Shown piece after piece: positions 25,297 through 38,149 of a stretch of 64,000 bases of DNA (position 1 is the first letter of the stretch; each line of letters opens with the position of its first letter). The notes beneath the pieces are model-generated. The model had not been told where the DNA came from, made no database searches, and saw only the letters and a program-made list of their open reading frames with translations. The translations under genes and the position numbers were made by a program. This stretch comes from Myripristis murdjan (taxonomy: Eukaryota > Chordata > Actinopteri > Holocentriformes > Holocentridae). The stretch covers positions 22,139,667 to 22,203,666 of the forward strand of contig NC_043989.1 in assembly GCF_902150065.1 (NCBI RefSeq), written 5' to 3'.

Positions 25297-28200
25297 TGGT
25301 ATAATTAAAGTGTGACATCTCGTTAGTTTAAATATTTTCCTTTCTTCCTTCCTAGCACACTGGATGCTGTCTTTTTGTTTCATGAATATCAATTAAATTT
25401 ACCATAAGATGCAGAATTCACAGTCTAACCCACCATAGATCCAGAAGTCTGTGAAAATAAGAATGATCACATGTGCTTAACAGAGTATTTTACATTCAAG
25501 AAATTTCCCATGTGGTCTAGCCTCTGCAGAAGTGTTATGCAGACCCCCTTTAGACCAGGATAGCATAACATTTAGAAGTGACATCACAAAATAACAGGAA
25601 ATTTCACTGTCTGCCTTGCGTTTACAATGTAAACATGGCTTGTAAACTTCACAAATTATGTCTGCAATAGGCATGAATCAAGAAACTGAACTCAGATAAT
25701 TTTATAATATTTCATGCTAGGGCATTGCCAGCAGCAGCTGTTGCAGGATTTTTTCTTGTGTTCACACCTGTAAACATCTATCTGTTAATCAAACACACTT
25801 AAAAAGTATTTTTCAATTGTGCTCTTCAATAGCTTTGGCAACGTCATGTTGTTCATCGGTTTAGATATTAAGATAAAGGTGTCCTATATATCTAACCAAA
25901 ACATGAATGTATTCATCTATAATAATAAACATTGTTTCAAGGATTATTGTATATATATGTATATGTATATGTCTGTGTGTGTGCGTGTGTGTGTGTGTGT
26001 ATAGATAGATAGATAGATAGATAGATAGACAGATATGCTGAATATGCTGAACATGCTGAATGTCACACATTCTGTCTGCCCTGACATGACACATCAGTTT
26101 AGTTTGAAAGACCTGTCTATACTGTATAGATAATTGGATATGATTTTCTAAGTTGACATTAAGGAAGTCTAGCATGTACTCTAATGTCTAATTTTGCATT
26201 AAAAGTAGTAAATTAGACCACCAATCTCTGAAGGCTCTTTTTGTTTTGTGCCCGTTTTCGATGTGCGTGTAAATACTTTAACAAACAACCGCCGTAGCAA
26301 TTTCAAACTGTGGAGCCAGTATATAAGTTTTGTCTCCAAATCTCTTATTTTTTCAGGATCACCCCTCAACACAGTCCACATAGGAAGCTGCCATAGGAAC
26401 CTTTTGTTTTCCCTTTGGTAGTAAGTAGAGCCGTGAGCATGAAAAATTGTTCATGAGAATAATAAAAATATACCCCAGTTTCAAAATGTCTTGAGAAGAT
26501 TAGTCTAAGTATAAGATCAGAAGATTACTGAGTCAATAAAATGTTTTAAAAAATCTCGTTACCCTCAAACCCAAACTTAATTATGTTTCCAGGTATTTTC
26601 TCGGTAACACCTTCACTGTCAGGATCTATGCAACCTGTCAGCTGCCTGCCAACAGTCATCATTTGTGGAGAGAACTAATAATAACATAACATGTTAACAT
26701 AATATGATGATAACTTATAACGTGCTGAAATGTATTACATAACTTTTACATACCGATTGTAAGTGGCATCTCAAGCAGGGCTACTAATCAACAAATTTCT
26801 TCAACTGTGTATCTGCTGGCTATTAGCTAAGAGGAGGAAGCAAAGGGCATTCCTGCATCCAGAATTTTTTTTTTTTTTATCATCTTTTGCCTTACTGTTA
26901 TTTAATCCAAACAAAAAAGTTTTTAGCTGTCCTTCTCCTGACCCCACTAGGTTCCTTTGCATGCTTAATCCGAACCCCTTTTCTGTATCAACCTCAAAAT
27001 CAACCCTAACCTTAACTTTAGTTATTTACAGTCTGCTAGCAGCCTGTCAATGGCACTATGATCGGGTGTAATACTCAATTCAAAGGTAGTTGACATAAAT
27101 AATAAAGTTTGCTGAGCATTTGTCTATAGTCACCTGAAAATACTTAGCAGAGAGTCTTTTGAGTCCATTCTGGTTGATTGTCAGTCTGATGCACTATTGA
27201 ATATGTACCTATTCATTTCTGAGAGTCAGCAAGTGGCACTGTAACTTGAAGTCGCTTTTTTCATGCATGGCCAAAATGTTCAGCTTCAACCACTGTTTGT
27301 GTAGGACAGCTTTGAGTGTTAAGAATTTGCATTTAGAAAACTGTGATCATCTGAAATAGCTGAGTTTTTTCAGTCAGTGAGCACTGTGGCACATTATCGC
27401 ACTGAGGAATACACAGTTGCACCCATTAAATATTAGATTTAAACCGATTAACTTACATAAACTCATTATATTCTTCTTTCAGTGGCAGTACCAGGGGTTT
27501 TTGTGTGTCCTCTTTGACTCCAGTTAAAACAGGTCATTTCCATAGTTTGTGTACTTTTTTTCTAAACTTTTTATCTTTTACTGACATTCAGTGGTATACT
27601 GGAAATGACAAACATTTTTATCACTGACAAAGTATCGGTATGAGCTACAAAGAACAACAGTTAATCAATAAATGTTGACGTTTTACAGATTTGTTGTCAA
27701 AGCCTACTTTATAGTGTAATCAGAATCAGTGGAATCAGTGAATTAATGAATTTACTGAGTACTGATACTAAAATACTTAAATACTTTTTTGCTGAGTATT
27801 GGTTTGATCTGTTTTATGAATGATGAGTACTTGAGCTCCACATTGTTTACCACAGTAGTTCTGAAATACTGTATGTTTTTAATGATTATTAGTCTAAATC
27901 TGACTGTCTGATATATTTCATGTGAATGTGTATTGAGTTTAGTGTACAGCACTGATTCACTTCGAAGTTCTATATGATTCCATTCTAGGTGACCTCTTAG
28001 CTTACTTGACCTACTTTAGTAGGGGTTGAGCCCCTGTATTTATACACACGGATGAAGGTTGGATGGCTGAAAACATTTTGTGTAATGTCAGACAAATGAT
28101 CAAGCAAATCAACTGTATGAGATATTTCTGAGTATAATCCTTTATTTCTTAATGTAGATACATACACCAAGGATAATGCACCAGTTGGTCAGAGTACAGT

Positions 28201-30710
28201 GGCAACTCTACAAATAAAACTGATACTCAAATACCTTCAACCTGACATATCTTTGAAAACCAGTGTTTTGTCTATGTCTTGTAGTGTTTGTAAATTGAGG
28301 TAAAATAGATTCATTTCAAGTTAAGCAACCTGAAAATTCTGTCAACTGTGTTTAAATCAGGGAGTCTGACCTATCAATTCACTGTCCTAATTGTTGTGAC
28401 TCTTTTACTGACATGATACTGCATGACTTTGGCCTGTGATATATGCAAAACCTGTTTGTTTGTTTGTCAAACAAGAAACCTTTTTAAATGGTTAACGTTT
28501 CTGAGCAGCTGGCTTCTTGTCATGACGCACTGATAGGTGTTCTCAGATATATATGGTTCTTGTTACACATTTCAGCGAACAATGGTCATTAATGCTCTCA
28601 ACAGTATGTGTACATACCAGATCACAGCAGCAGAATCTGCATTGCTGTGTGGAGCATTTCAGTGCTGCCACACCCCCCTTTGTGGTGCAGAGCCCTGCTC
28701 CCTGCCTCATGTTGCATCATTCCACTGAAACAGAGAGCAAAAAGAAGTCTGGAGCATGGTAGAATAAGGGCACTTGCAGGAATCTTTAACTGGCATTTAG
28801 TGTCTTTGCTTGTATCTGTGTCAAGATTATTAAAATGAGACATGATGCCATGATTTTGACAATATGCAAAAGGTAATGCCCGGTTGCTTCTTTATTAAGG
28901 GTTTCTGTAAAAAAAAAAAAGGTAAGTATGGACAGGAAGACTAAATGATTGCCTTGTTAAATTTATGTTTGGATATAACATTTTTCTGCTCTTACAGAAT
29001 GACCATGTTTGCTCATAAACTGCCATATCAGCCATATCAATGTTCATAAATTGCCATATCAGCCATGCAAGCTAGTATCACACTTTTCAAGCTTAATCTG
29101 TCTTTTTTTTTCAAGATTAAAATGGACTTTTTAATCGATAGAGACTTGAGATATCACAATGAATTTTGTCATAATTTTGAGTGGATACAAATTAGAAACA
29201 CTAAATCTAGTCATCATATGATACATTTTCAAAGATTCTTTTTTGTGCATACAATGACCTGACCATTGAATTACCTGTTTCTTTTCTCCCCACTCTAAAG
29301 TACCCTAAATGAGGGAAGTCCACTCTGCAGCTGGAGGTATGCAGGAGTCTCACTCCCCCGATCTGGATTCCCTTGATGAATGATGTTAGAACTGTGTTTG
29401 ATTTGTTTTTTGTGTTTGTTTTGTTCTCAGTGAATTTTTGTCTCATTTTTTTCCTTAAAGAAGGGGATTTTTTTTTATTGCAAAGGGTCACTCTATTGAC
29501 ATCACATGCAGTTTGCCAAAACTCTTGTGTTAGCCTCTTGATGCACACATTATGGTTAGCCTTACTGATATTACAGGCCAGTCTTCAATGCCCACCCTAA
29601 ATGGGTTCATCCAGTTGAACCATGAGTGTAATTAACACTGTTGCTATTGGTACTGTACAGTTAAAGGGGATATTTGCATAAGGTGCTACTGGTACTCTGT
29701 TTTTCTTTCTCTCCCCTGAAAAATTTAGCAAAGCCTCTAATGGACAATCTTAATGACCTTAATTTGACCCCAGGGGGTAAAAGAGACTAAAGTAAAATAA
29801 TGGTACTGATGATGATACTTTGTTGATCATTTTATGATATTATTGGTCTTTTTGGCAGAGAATCAAGCAAAAGTGGTAATCCAGATTAAGGGGCATTGAA
29901 AAGGTATGCTTTTCCTAGCACCTGCCTTTGGCAAAGAAACACAAACTGTCACACTTGACTGCAGCCAATACCTGAACCACACACCTGTTCCCTGGGCTCA
30001 TGGGAGAATAATCATGTAATGCAAAATAAAGTGAAGATGTTTTTCTAACACAATGGTCACTGATTACAGTTTTTGAAAACTCAGTAATGCACCTGGCACT
30101 CTCATCACTCCCTTGCCTTTTCACAAATCTGATATGTGCTTTAATATACATATGAACGTATATGAATGTATTGATAGATCTGTTCTGTTTTTATTCAATC
30201 ACTGTGCTATCAAAAGGGTCCAGTGCATGTGAAAATTAATCTATGTATATCCCATACTGACCCATCACTAATACAGTTTAATACTTAATCACATCTCAAA
30301 ATGTTTGCAAATGGGATTGGACTGTTACTGTGTTTTGTGTGATTGGATTCAATGTTCAAATTTTACTGAGTTCACAGGATGACACTTGTGAATTCCTGGT
30401 TGCTGCAATATGAATTGTGACCCAATTCTTTGTGCAGGCGAGACGCAAAGTGAAACCAATCACCCAGTTACTTAGCAACCACTCTCCCTCATAATCTTGG
30501 AGCATGGTTTTCATTGATAGATCCGCCACCTCACCACTACATGTCTAAGGGCTTGCCCAACCCCCCTCCCACTCTGTTGTTCTGCCTGAAGCCCTGTCTG
30601 AGTGACAGATCTCAGCTGCATGAGATATGTCAGAGTCTGAGGCCAATCACAAGGCTGTTAATACCCTGGATCATGCTCATATTTGTCTAATTCTCTTCTC
30701 TCATTGGCAG
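25297..30710. other. Intron-like gap between A7 and the proposed shared 3' exon
   Basis: About 5.4 kb with no variable exon. It contains a GT plus TAGA microsatellite (25973-26032), an inverted run of CCCTAA-like units near 27000-27025 and a two-unit imperfect repeat near 29007-29070. A strong donor-like string (AAG|GTAAGTATG) at about 28922 has no convincing exon before it. I cannot exclude further short coding exons. Confidence 0.5.
25973..26032. repeat. (GT)n(TAGA)n compound microsatellite
   Basis: A GT run broken by GC, followed directly by seven or so TAGA units. Confidence 0.93.
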
Positions 30711-30743
30711 GCATCTACCACCAGCAGCAGCAGTTCCACGTAA
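30711..30743 (+). CDS. Proposed shared 3' ('constant') exon of array A, ten codons plus stop
   Basis: The acceptor is the best seen in the gap: a pyrimidine-rich tract with a CTAAT branch-point-like string, then CATTGGCAG at its end (to 30710). All array A donors are phase 0 after a CAG codon. Joined to this exon in that phase the frame reads A-S-T-T-S-S-S-S-S-T then TAA (30741-30743). The receptor tail would then be about 96 residues, ending in a Ser/Thr-rich run, with none of the Lys-rich region of alpha or gamma constant domains. An alternative is a 29-base internal exon ending CAC|GTAAGC, but that donor lacks the usual G at -1. The splice is predicted, not shown; transcript data would settle it. 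Confidence 0.5.
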   Translation, partial: ASTTSSSSST

Positions 30744-32969
30744 GCCCCTGCCTCCAGCTATTCATTGGAATGATGCCACGAGTGTACCCTTGACTGAGGA
30801 AAGGAGAAACCCCCATCCATGAACCCCTGTGCCCCACTGCCACATCTCTCAGTCAATCTCAGTCTGGCTCCTGTTACTTATAAAGTGCAGCTGTCATGCT
30901 GTAGGACTAAAAGCCACTATAATGATTCACTGGAGCCCCCTCCCCCAGCCCCACCCCTATTCCTCACCCTGTCTCACACAAGGCTTTCTATAAGCACATG
31001 CAAAACCAATCAACATAGCCCCTCTGTCCATCAATACGCATGAGAAAACTGCATGGCTACAACCATGGAATTTCATCTAAAAGAAAAAAAAAACATTTGA
31101 GAGGATATGAGGATGAGAGGACACTCATAGAGAAGTGGACTGCATAGAAAATGACATCAATGGATATTCAAATAATCTACAACAAGGACTAAGGGAGTGG
31201 ACATGGGAATGTTGAAATGCCTTTAAAAGACTGTTTTTCCTCTCTAAAAAAATCTACCTTGGTGTTTTTTTTTTAACCTCTGTGCTTGTGATGCTCTGTG
31301 AGAGCACTGATGTGGAATACATAATTGAATTGAGATAAGTGAATAAGCAAATAGCACAAGAATCACCTAAATGTCAGAAAAGCATCAACTGAGGATTTGA
31401 AAATGTTTGAGAAAATGGAATCAGTGTTTTGTAAATGTGGTAGATTTTAGTAGATTTGTTTTGTATTTGGCTTTATGCTTTATGGGTAGGCTAGGCCTAG
31501 ATGTGTGAGTGAGAGTCTAAAGAGATTGAATTCCATTAACCAATACATAGGACAACAGGGAGTGAGGCCTTTAACCATTATGTATCAGCCTTTCAGTTTC
31601 TTTGTCTGCATGGAGTATTCAAAGTGCTGTGATATTTTTAGGTAGCCTATTTTATGACATTGAGTAGTCCATTGTCTCAAGGTAGGCCATGCTGTTGTGT
31701 CATTTTCAAGACAAGAAAGAGACAACACTTTAATGGGACCACAGTGAGGAAGTGAAGCAACACAGCACACTTGCATGACATGATAAAGTCATCAGGGTTT
31801 TCTGAGGGGGTCAGTTCTGTAACCTTTCATCCTTTTTGCTAATTTTAGGCAATAGGTATGTCTGGCAACAGTGGGACAAATTTATGAATGAGACTTTAAA
31901 CCTACAGTGTGTTTGAATGTTCTGTCCTCCTGGACACTACTGTCTTGTCTGAGGAACATAACTCCAGTTGCTAAAAGATCTCATTGACTGTGCCAAATGA
32001 GTTTGAATGAAATGAGCACAAGAGAAAACAGTGAGTCCTTAAGAATGGATTGACCAATGTCCATGTCTATATCCCTCTAATATGACAATGTACTTTCTCA
32101 TTTACTTTTTAATGCCAAACTGTTGGTGCTCCTGAATATCAATATCTTCTGAGATTATGTAACAAGTTGAAATCTCCGATCGGAACACTAGAGCCAAGTA
32201 AATGAAATATTTATCGCCTTATGTTTGCTCTACAGTATTGAAGAAGTATTTTGCTGAATGGAAGTTGTGCTTACTTACAACTTATTACTGATTACTGTAT
32301 GTATCTGCATAATTTGGATACAGATATAACTGATCTATGGATATATGTTCATCTGTTCTATGAATATGTTTTTTTTTTATGTCAATGCTTTATTCTAAAA
32401 GTAAGCGAAAACAGTGGAACTGCTGTGCAAACAAATGTACAGGCAAAGTATCTGTAACAGTAAACAGACATCATGTAGCCAAAATTTTTAGTATTAACTC
32501 ACATTGCGTTCACTGCATAAAGTTGTCGTGTGATGGGCAATCATATAAGAGCCTTTGTACAGTGACTTTTCTTGTGCAATATGTATTAACTTGTGTAGTG
32601 TGAGCATACTGTATACCATGGTGATTTGTTAAATATAAACTCATTATAGAACATTATAGTTAATGATGGATTGAATTTCTGAGTTTTATGTCAATAAGCA
32701 TGATATTATCTCACTTTTGGGACAAGTTGCATTATTGCATTATTATTAGTGTTAGATCTAGGGTCAGGGTTAAGGTTAGGGTTGAGGGTTAGTAAGGATA
32801 AACTATGCAGATTTGATGTTTAAATAGCTTATTTGCTCAGTTGTTTAAATCAAGTAGTTGTTCATTAGCTGAAGGGGAAATTCTTGATTAAAGGAAAATC
32901 GTACTGTAGGGATGGTGTGTTTCTGGTGATATGAAATGTTTATCTAATGCAAAACAGATCATTTAGTGT
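30744..32969 (+). other. Possible 3' untranslated region of array A, then non-coding sequence
   Basis: If the short exon is terminal, its 3' UTR starts here. The first 300 bases are C-rich and unlike the surrounding AT-rich sequence. No canonical AATAAA is evident in the first 2 kb; weaker variants (AGTAAA near 32196) exist, so the end is unknown. A short run of GGGTTA/GGTTAG-like units lies at about 32758-32795. Confidence 0.35.
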
Positions 32970-34079
32970 GATGGCAAAAAAGCTCAATTCGGTCTCATCA
33001 GACTATAGAAGAGCAGTTTCAGCAGCGGCTTCCGTTTTGCCACTCTTCCATACAGCTGAGACTGTTGAAATACTCCGGCAGTGTGGTAGTATGAACAGTC
33101 TCTCTTGTCTCAACTATGACTCCTTCAGAGCTGTCATGGGCCTCTTGGTGACCCTCATGATCCAGGGCCCCTCTCACATGGACAATCACATTTTTGAGGA
33201 GGACCTGCGCCAGTCAAATTTAAAGCTGTGCCATGTTGTTTCCATTTTTGTATGACCAAATTAACTGTACTTCAAAGGAAATTCAATGCCTTGGAAATGT
33301 TCTTATATTCTTCCCCTGATCTGCAGTTTTCAAGAACCTTGATGTGGATTTACTTGGAATTTTCTTCTGCCCAGATACTGTAGTTTTTGTCAGGCAATTG
33401 ATTCAGCAGCCACAGAACTTAGATAGATGAGTATTTAACATTAAAATCTAGAATACACTAATGTTCAATTTCTGTGACCTACAAGAACACTTAATTCCAC
33501 CAGAGATCATTTAGGTATATCACATAGGGTCTGAATTCTGTTTGTATGTTAATTATGTCCAATTAATTTGTAGAAATTTGTTTTCACTGTATCAGTTGGC
33601 ATTAGGTTTTATCTGTTGATCAGTGTAAATTCAATTCAATTCAATTTATTTATTTAGAGTGTGGAATCACCATGCAACATGGTCCCAACACACTTAACAG
33701 TTAAAAAGAACAACACACAGCAATCAATTAACAATAACTATTACAAGTGGAGCAACCACCTTAAAGCATTGGTGTTAAATTTGTAGAGCGTGGTCTTTAC
33801 CTGCTCTACCTGTAAAGCGTCATGAGATAACTTCTGTTGTGATTTGACGCTATATAAATAAAGTTTGATTGATTAAATAGATGTTAAAAGGTGATAGGCC
33901 ATACAAGTTATAATGAATGTACTTTACAGTTAAAAAGTACAACATACAGCAACATACAGCAGTCAGTTTACATAATAAAAAATAATAATTATAATTTTAA
34001 AAAAATTAAATCCACTGTGATTCAATGTCACACAACAATAAAAATGTCCAAGGGAGTGAATCCATCTAATAGACACTAC
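32970..34079 (-). mobile_element. Tc1/mariner DNA transposon fossil, truncated and interrupted
   Basis: Read on the minus strand this is the N-terminal part of a Tc1-like transposase. The complement of GGTCTCATCAGAC encodes the W-S-D-E-T-K type motif around the second catalytic Asp. Further right come the helix-turn-helix region and the terminal non-coding part (TTAAATCCACTGTGATTCAA near 34006, then a decayed terminal repeat near 34061-34079). The C-terminal half of the transposase and the left end are missing, and an internal stretch after the W-S-D motif is deleted. A younger repeat sits inside at about 33630-33998. It is long dead. Confidence 0.8.
33630..33998. repeat. Dispersed teleost repeats nested in the Tc1 fossil
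   Basis: The insert starts with (TTCAA)n TTTATTTATTTAG and contains a segment ending GCTATATAAATAAAGTTTGA (33850-33869), the familiar 3' tail of a common fish repeat. Near-copies of one string (TACAGTTAAAAAGTACAACA, 33923-33942, and its relative at 33696-33715) flank that tail, which suggests one repeat inserted into another. The Tc1 sequence resumes after it. Confidence 0.6.
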
Positions 34080-34266
34080 ATCCATCCATCCTTGTGTTGT
34101 ACCTACTTTTGCCTAATCTGGGTCACAGGGGCTGTAGCCTATCCTAGCATGCACTGGGTGGAGAATAGGGAAACACCCTGGACAAGCTGCCAGTCCATCA
34201 CAAGGCTGACACATTCACGCCTACAATACAGGTGGTTTAGGGTAATCAGTCCACTGGATCTGACAT
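34078..34266. repeat. Teleost dispersed repeat with TCCATCC head
   Basis: Contains strings typical of a repeat common in fish genomes: TCCATCCATCC, GGGTCACAGGGGCTGTAGCC, then ACACCCTGGACAAGCTGCCA and GTCCATCACAAGG. I recognise the family by memory but cannot assign its class. Confidence 0.65.
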
Positions 34267-34484
34267 ATATTGACAGAGCTGTCTTGCCCATGCAGATTTA
34301 GCAGTAGCCTCTCTAGCTGCTGGAAGCTGTGGAAATGGACTACAGACTGAGACCATGTCTCCTCTTGGTTACTGGTCCAGGTTTAATGGTAGGTATATTG
34401 TTGAGAGTCCAATAACCATGTCAGATAAAGGATTTGCTCATGGGGAGCTGAGAGCTGTAACACCTATATATGTATATTTTTTAT

Positions 34485-34517
<33 letters not shown>

Positions 34518-34597
34518 TTTTTATCAGTTTTTAATTTCTGTGACACTGAGACAATGTCTTTGGTATGGTAACTAAGCAACAACCTTTTGTTATACTT

Positions 34598-34724
<127 letters not shown>

Positions 34725-36084
34725 GGCATTCTAGACATTCTGCTCCCTTCCATCACAGGACAGTGAGTCGTGAATCAGAAGAAGAAATCAGGATCTGCCC
34801 TAAAGTGGTTAACTGAACCATGCACTGGCACGCTGTTAGCTGTTAGTGTGGTTATTAGTGCCTGCTACATATACAATTAACCAAACAAACAAACAAGCAA
34901 TCAGGTACCTGAAGTGTGAAGTGTATTGCATAATGAATATGCAGAATGTAGAAAATGTCCAATTGTTATTTCCTTGATATTAACTGATGTATGCTACAAT
35001 CTACAAGTAAAATTGCAGCTTGAAAATGAAATGACAGAACAATCACTGCCATGCAAATTAAGTGAATGAAACAACGTGACCTGCTATTAGCTGTACCACC
35101 ATCACTACTGCTTGTGACCCTGCAAGTATATGAATGTAATTAATCGAAATAGAATGTAATGAAGATTACAGAGCTGTGTGTTTTTTTGTATCCAGCATAT
35201 GGACACATAGAATTATGGATATATGTGTCAGTGTGGTAGTGAGACTGTTCACCTTGTTTTATGAGCACGACATCCTTGTTTGCAGGGTTTTCAGGTCATG
35301 GTATCAGATGTTTGTGTGCGTATGTGCGTGTGTGTGCCTCACCTCCCAAGAGAGATGAGGCAATGCTGGTGTGAGCAGGAGAGACTGACATTTAGATCCA
35401 CAGAATGAGCTGCTTTGACTTCATCTTCCTTGCCCTCCCCAAAAATGTCTTTGTTATGGCCAAAATTAATTAATTAATTTCTTAATAGATAAACAAATAT
35501 CGATTGTGTCATCATTGAACTGGAAACATTTAACTGGCAGCAGCAATGTCTTTCGATCTGACTGTTGCAGAACGCTCAGTCTTCTATTCAAGCACAATTT
35601 GACCCAGATAAGAGACTCCCACGTTGCCTCGTGTCTTACTCTGAGCTACAGACAGACTAACACACTGATAAATACCACATTAATGCACCGACACGCAATA
35701 AAAAGCTAACACAACCACCGGCTCGCAACACGCAAACACAGACCATGCAGCCTGCAGGAATGCCACAGTTATGTGCAGAATCTCCAGGGTTTCTATTGGT
35801 ATACATTATTTTATTTATACCAAGGAGGGAAAATATTCTTGTACCACATTTGCTGCTTTTCAAAGTGTGGTTGAGGTATAAAAGCATCGTATAAAGGAGG
35901 GGGAAATAATAAATAAAATACAAAACAGGACTTAGATTCATCCTGCAGCATATAGGGTACAAATTATGGATCTTAATAAATTGTAGTAAATATTGAGTAG
36001 TGAAAGTGGGATGTATCTTCCAGAAATGATAATTCAAGCTTTAGTAAATTAGCAGAGATAAGACTGGGAATAAAGCTGATTTTC

Positions 36085-36370
36085 TTTGTCTGCAGCAGCC
36101 ATATTGGCTCTGTTTTCTTTATTCCTGGACGCCTGCGTGTACAGTGACCTCGTGGAGCTGTGTTGCCATGGCGACGGGCTGTCTGTTCGCTGCAGTACGC
36201 GGTGTGCTCTGAAGCAGCCTGTAATTTTATATTCTGAATACAGCCCCCAACTCGCGCTGCAGCACCAGCAGCACCCGCTGTAAATGTATAGCCTTTGCTT
36301 CAGTCGCTCCATGAATATGAGACATAATGGTTCCTCGAGCATCCTAACCTCGCCCGCGCACATGGGTGCT
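36085..36370. promoter_or_regulatory. CpG-containing patch with an RFX-type X-box
   Basis: A GC- and CpG-richer island in AT-rich DNA. GTTGCCATGGCGAC at 36162-36175 is a near-perfect X-box palindrome. CAGCACCAGCAGCACCCGCT follows near 36259. It could be an enhancer or promoter inside the cluster; no gene is attached to it here. Confidence 0.35.
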
Positions 36371-37214
36371 TTGAAAATCTACTGTATAAGCACTGTTTCA
36401 TAACAAAGAGAATGAAGGCAGAAATGGGTGGAGGTGACGCAGTCTGAATGAGGGAGTGGTAGTGTCCATGCACGCGCACGTACCCGGTATGCGGGTCTTA
36501 ACCCAGAACCAGTCTAATCTTATAAACTGGTGTTGTGTGTCTTTTCTGTGGGTGTGTGTAATGTGGTTTCTGTTATTGTAATATAAGCCTCAGTCATTCT
36601 GTTGCGGAATTCCTCAGTGTGTTGGTCATTATTTTCCATCATACCCCCCTCCCCTCCCAGCACTGCTGCAGGATGACTGGCACACTACAAACACAGTGGG
36701 CCATGAGGCAGGCGCTAATTGGTGAGCTCGCCATAGCTGCACGTGCGGCTGTAATCCATAAGATGTCACTGCTCACCACTGCAGTAGGCAAAACACTGTG
36801 GGAGTGTGCTAAGAGAAAGCCAACAGAGACTGCAGCGAGAATGTTACTGTCAACAAATATATGGATTAATGAATGAATTGAACTGACGTGCCCTATCCGT
36901 GTAGATCATTATCAGAAAATACTATGACTAGGCTACTTCTACTACTGGGTTCTTTCCAATAGTGACCAAACATATGAGTGGGACTGCCCTACAAGTTTGA
37001 AGTTTGAAAAATAAAGTCTATGTTGTCATTTATTCATGTTCGTGCAGCAAAAGTGCAGTTTGGAACTTTGGAATTCACATGTGTTGTTCATAGCTACGAT
37101 TTTGCATTTGAATAGGGTTAATGAATGTTATTCCGACTGAGGTATTGTCAGCAGATTTGTATAAAATATTAGCCTACTTCACTTGACATTTAAATGGGGA
37201 GTAGTCTATTTCAT

Positions 37215-37327
37215 AAGGACTGGGTTCGGGAACCCTTTCCCTGTAGAGACTCTCTCCTACAGGTGCATGACCTGTTGGCAGTTCTCCCTGACACAGACAC
37301 AGACACACACACACACACACACACACA

Positions 37328-37380
<53 letters not shown>

Positions 37381-37479
37381 GGACTGGGTTTGGGAACCTT
37401 TTCCCTGTAGAGACTCTCTCCTACAGGTGCATGACCTGTTGGCAGTTCTTCCAGACATAGACACAGACACACACGCACA
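37215..37479. repeat. Tandem 164-bp duplication joined by a (CA)n tract
   Basis: AAGGACTGGGTTCGGGAACC starts at 37215 and its copy (TTTGGGAACC form) at 37379. Each is followed by the same sequence into CTGTTGGCAGTTCT and a CA-rich run. The first copy ends in (CA)n, about 37298-37379. Confidence 0.9.
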
Positions 37480-38149
37480 CGCGCAGGCACACACATGTAC
37501 ACATCCAAGCATAATCTGCCTGAGGTGCAATGCATATGTTTGCAAGGCACATGCAAAAACCTGCACATACTGTCCAACATGTGCATGAGAAAAAGCACCA
37601 TTGGAGTTTGGGTTAACCCACTCCACCAAGTTTAGAAGCCTGATTTTGTTATCCGTTTGTTTGTTTGGGCTTTTTTTTTCCTTTTGTTTTTGTTATCAGG
37701 CAAAGACACATCTGATGGAAATTATAATGTTATTGTTGATGTTATTTGTTCATTATCTTGTAAAATTTGATTGATTTGAAATTGATTTTGTATTGCAGAA
37801 GTTTTGTTGAAAGGACACTGTGTTACTAGCTTATCTGCTGGCATGGTAATAACAAGGTCACACGTAAGAGCATAAGTTAAACAGTCAAAACCTGTGGGAA
37901 AATCATAGGACAACAACAAAAAGCCTTAGCTCATTTGCACTTGGCTAGACTGAGCAAAATAGCAGATATTATAGCCACAAATATCTCCCATCCACTGAGC
38001 CAGGTGCTCCCATCTGGACACAGGTTCGGATGTCACAGATAAAACAATTAGTTTTTAGACTTAGACTTTCTTTTAAACCTCAGCCACTGAATGGTCAACA
38101 GCGCTGAGTTACGTTTCTATATCTATGGATTTCAGCATGCTGCTCTCGC

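Noticed and set aside
26763-27071. Open frame of 102 residues in the gap
   Set aside because: No domain, low-complexity F and S/T runs, no promoter or splice context.
28900-28930. Perfect donor-like AAG|GTAAGTATG
   Set aside because: No acceptor upstream gives an open protein-like exon; it follows an A-run and is probably chance.
30431-30487. A second possible phase-0 terminal exon (A-R-R-K-V-K-P-I-T-Q then a stop after 18 codons)
   Set aside because: The pyrimidine tract before its CAG is short and the peptide has no family likeness; the 30711 acceptor is clearly better.
32758-32795. GGGTTA-like units suggesting an interstitial telomere
   Set aside because: Only a few degenerate units; too short and impure to claim telomeric origin.
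32947-33255. Plus-strand open frame of 102 residues
   Set aside because: It is the antisense of a Tc1 transposase fragment.
37174-37629. Minus-strand frame of 151 residues with C-V repeats
   Set aside because: It arises from the duplicated CA tract.
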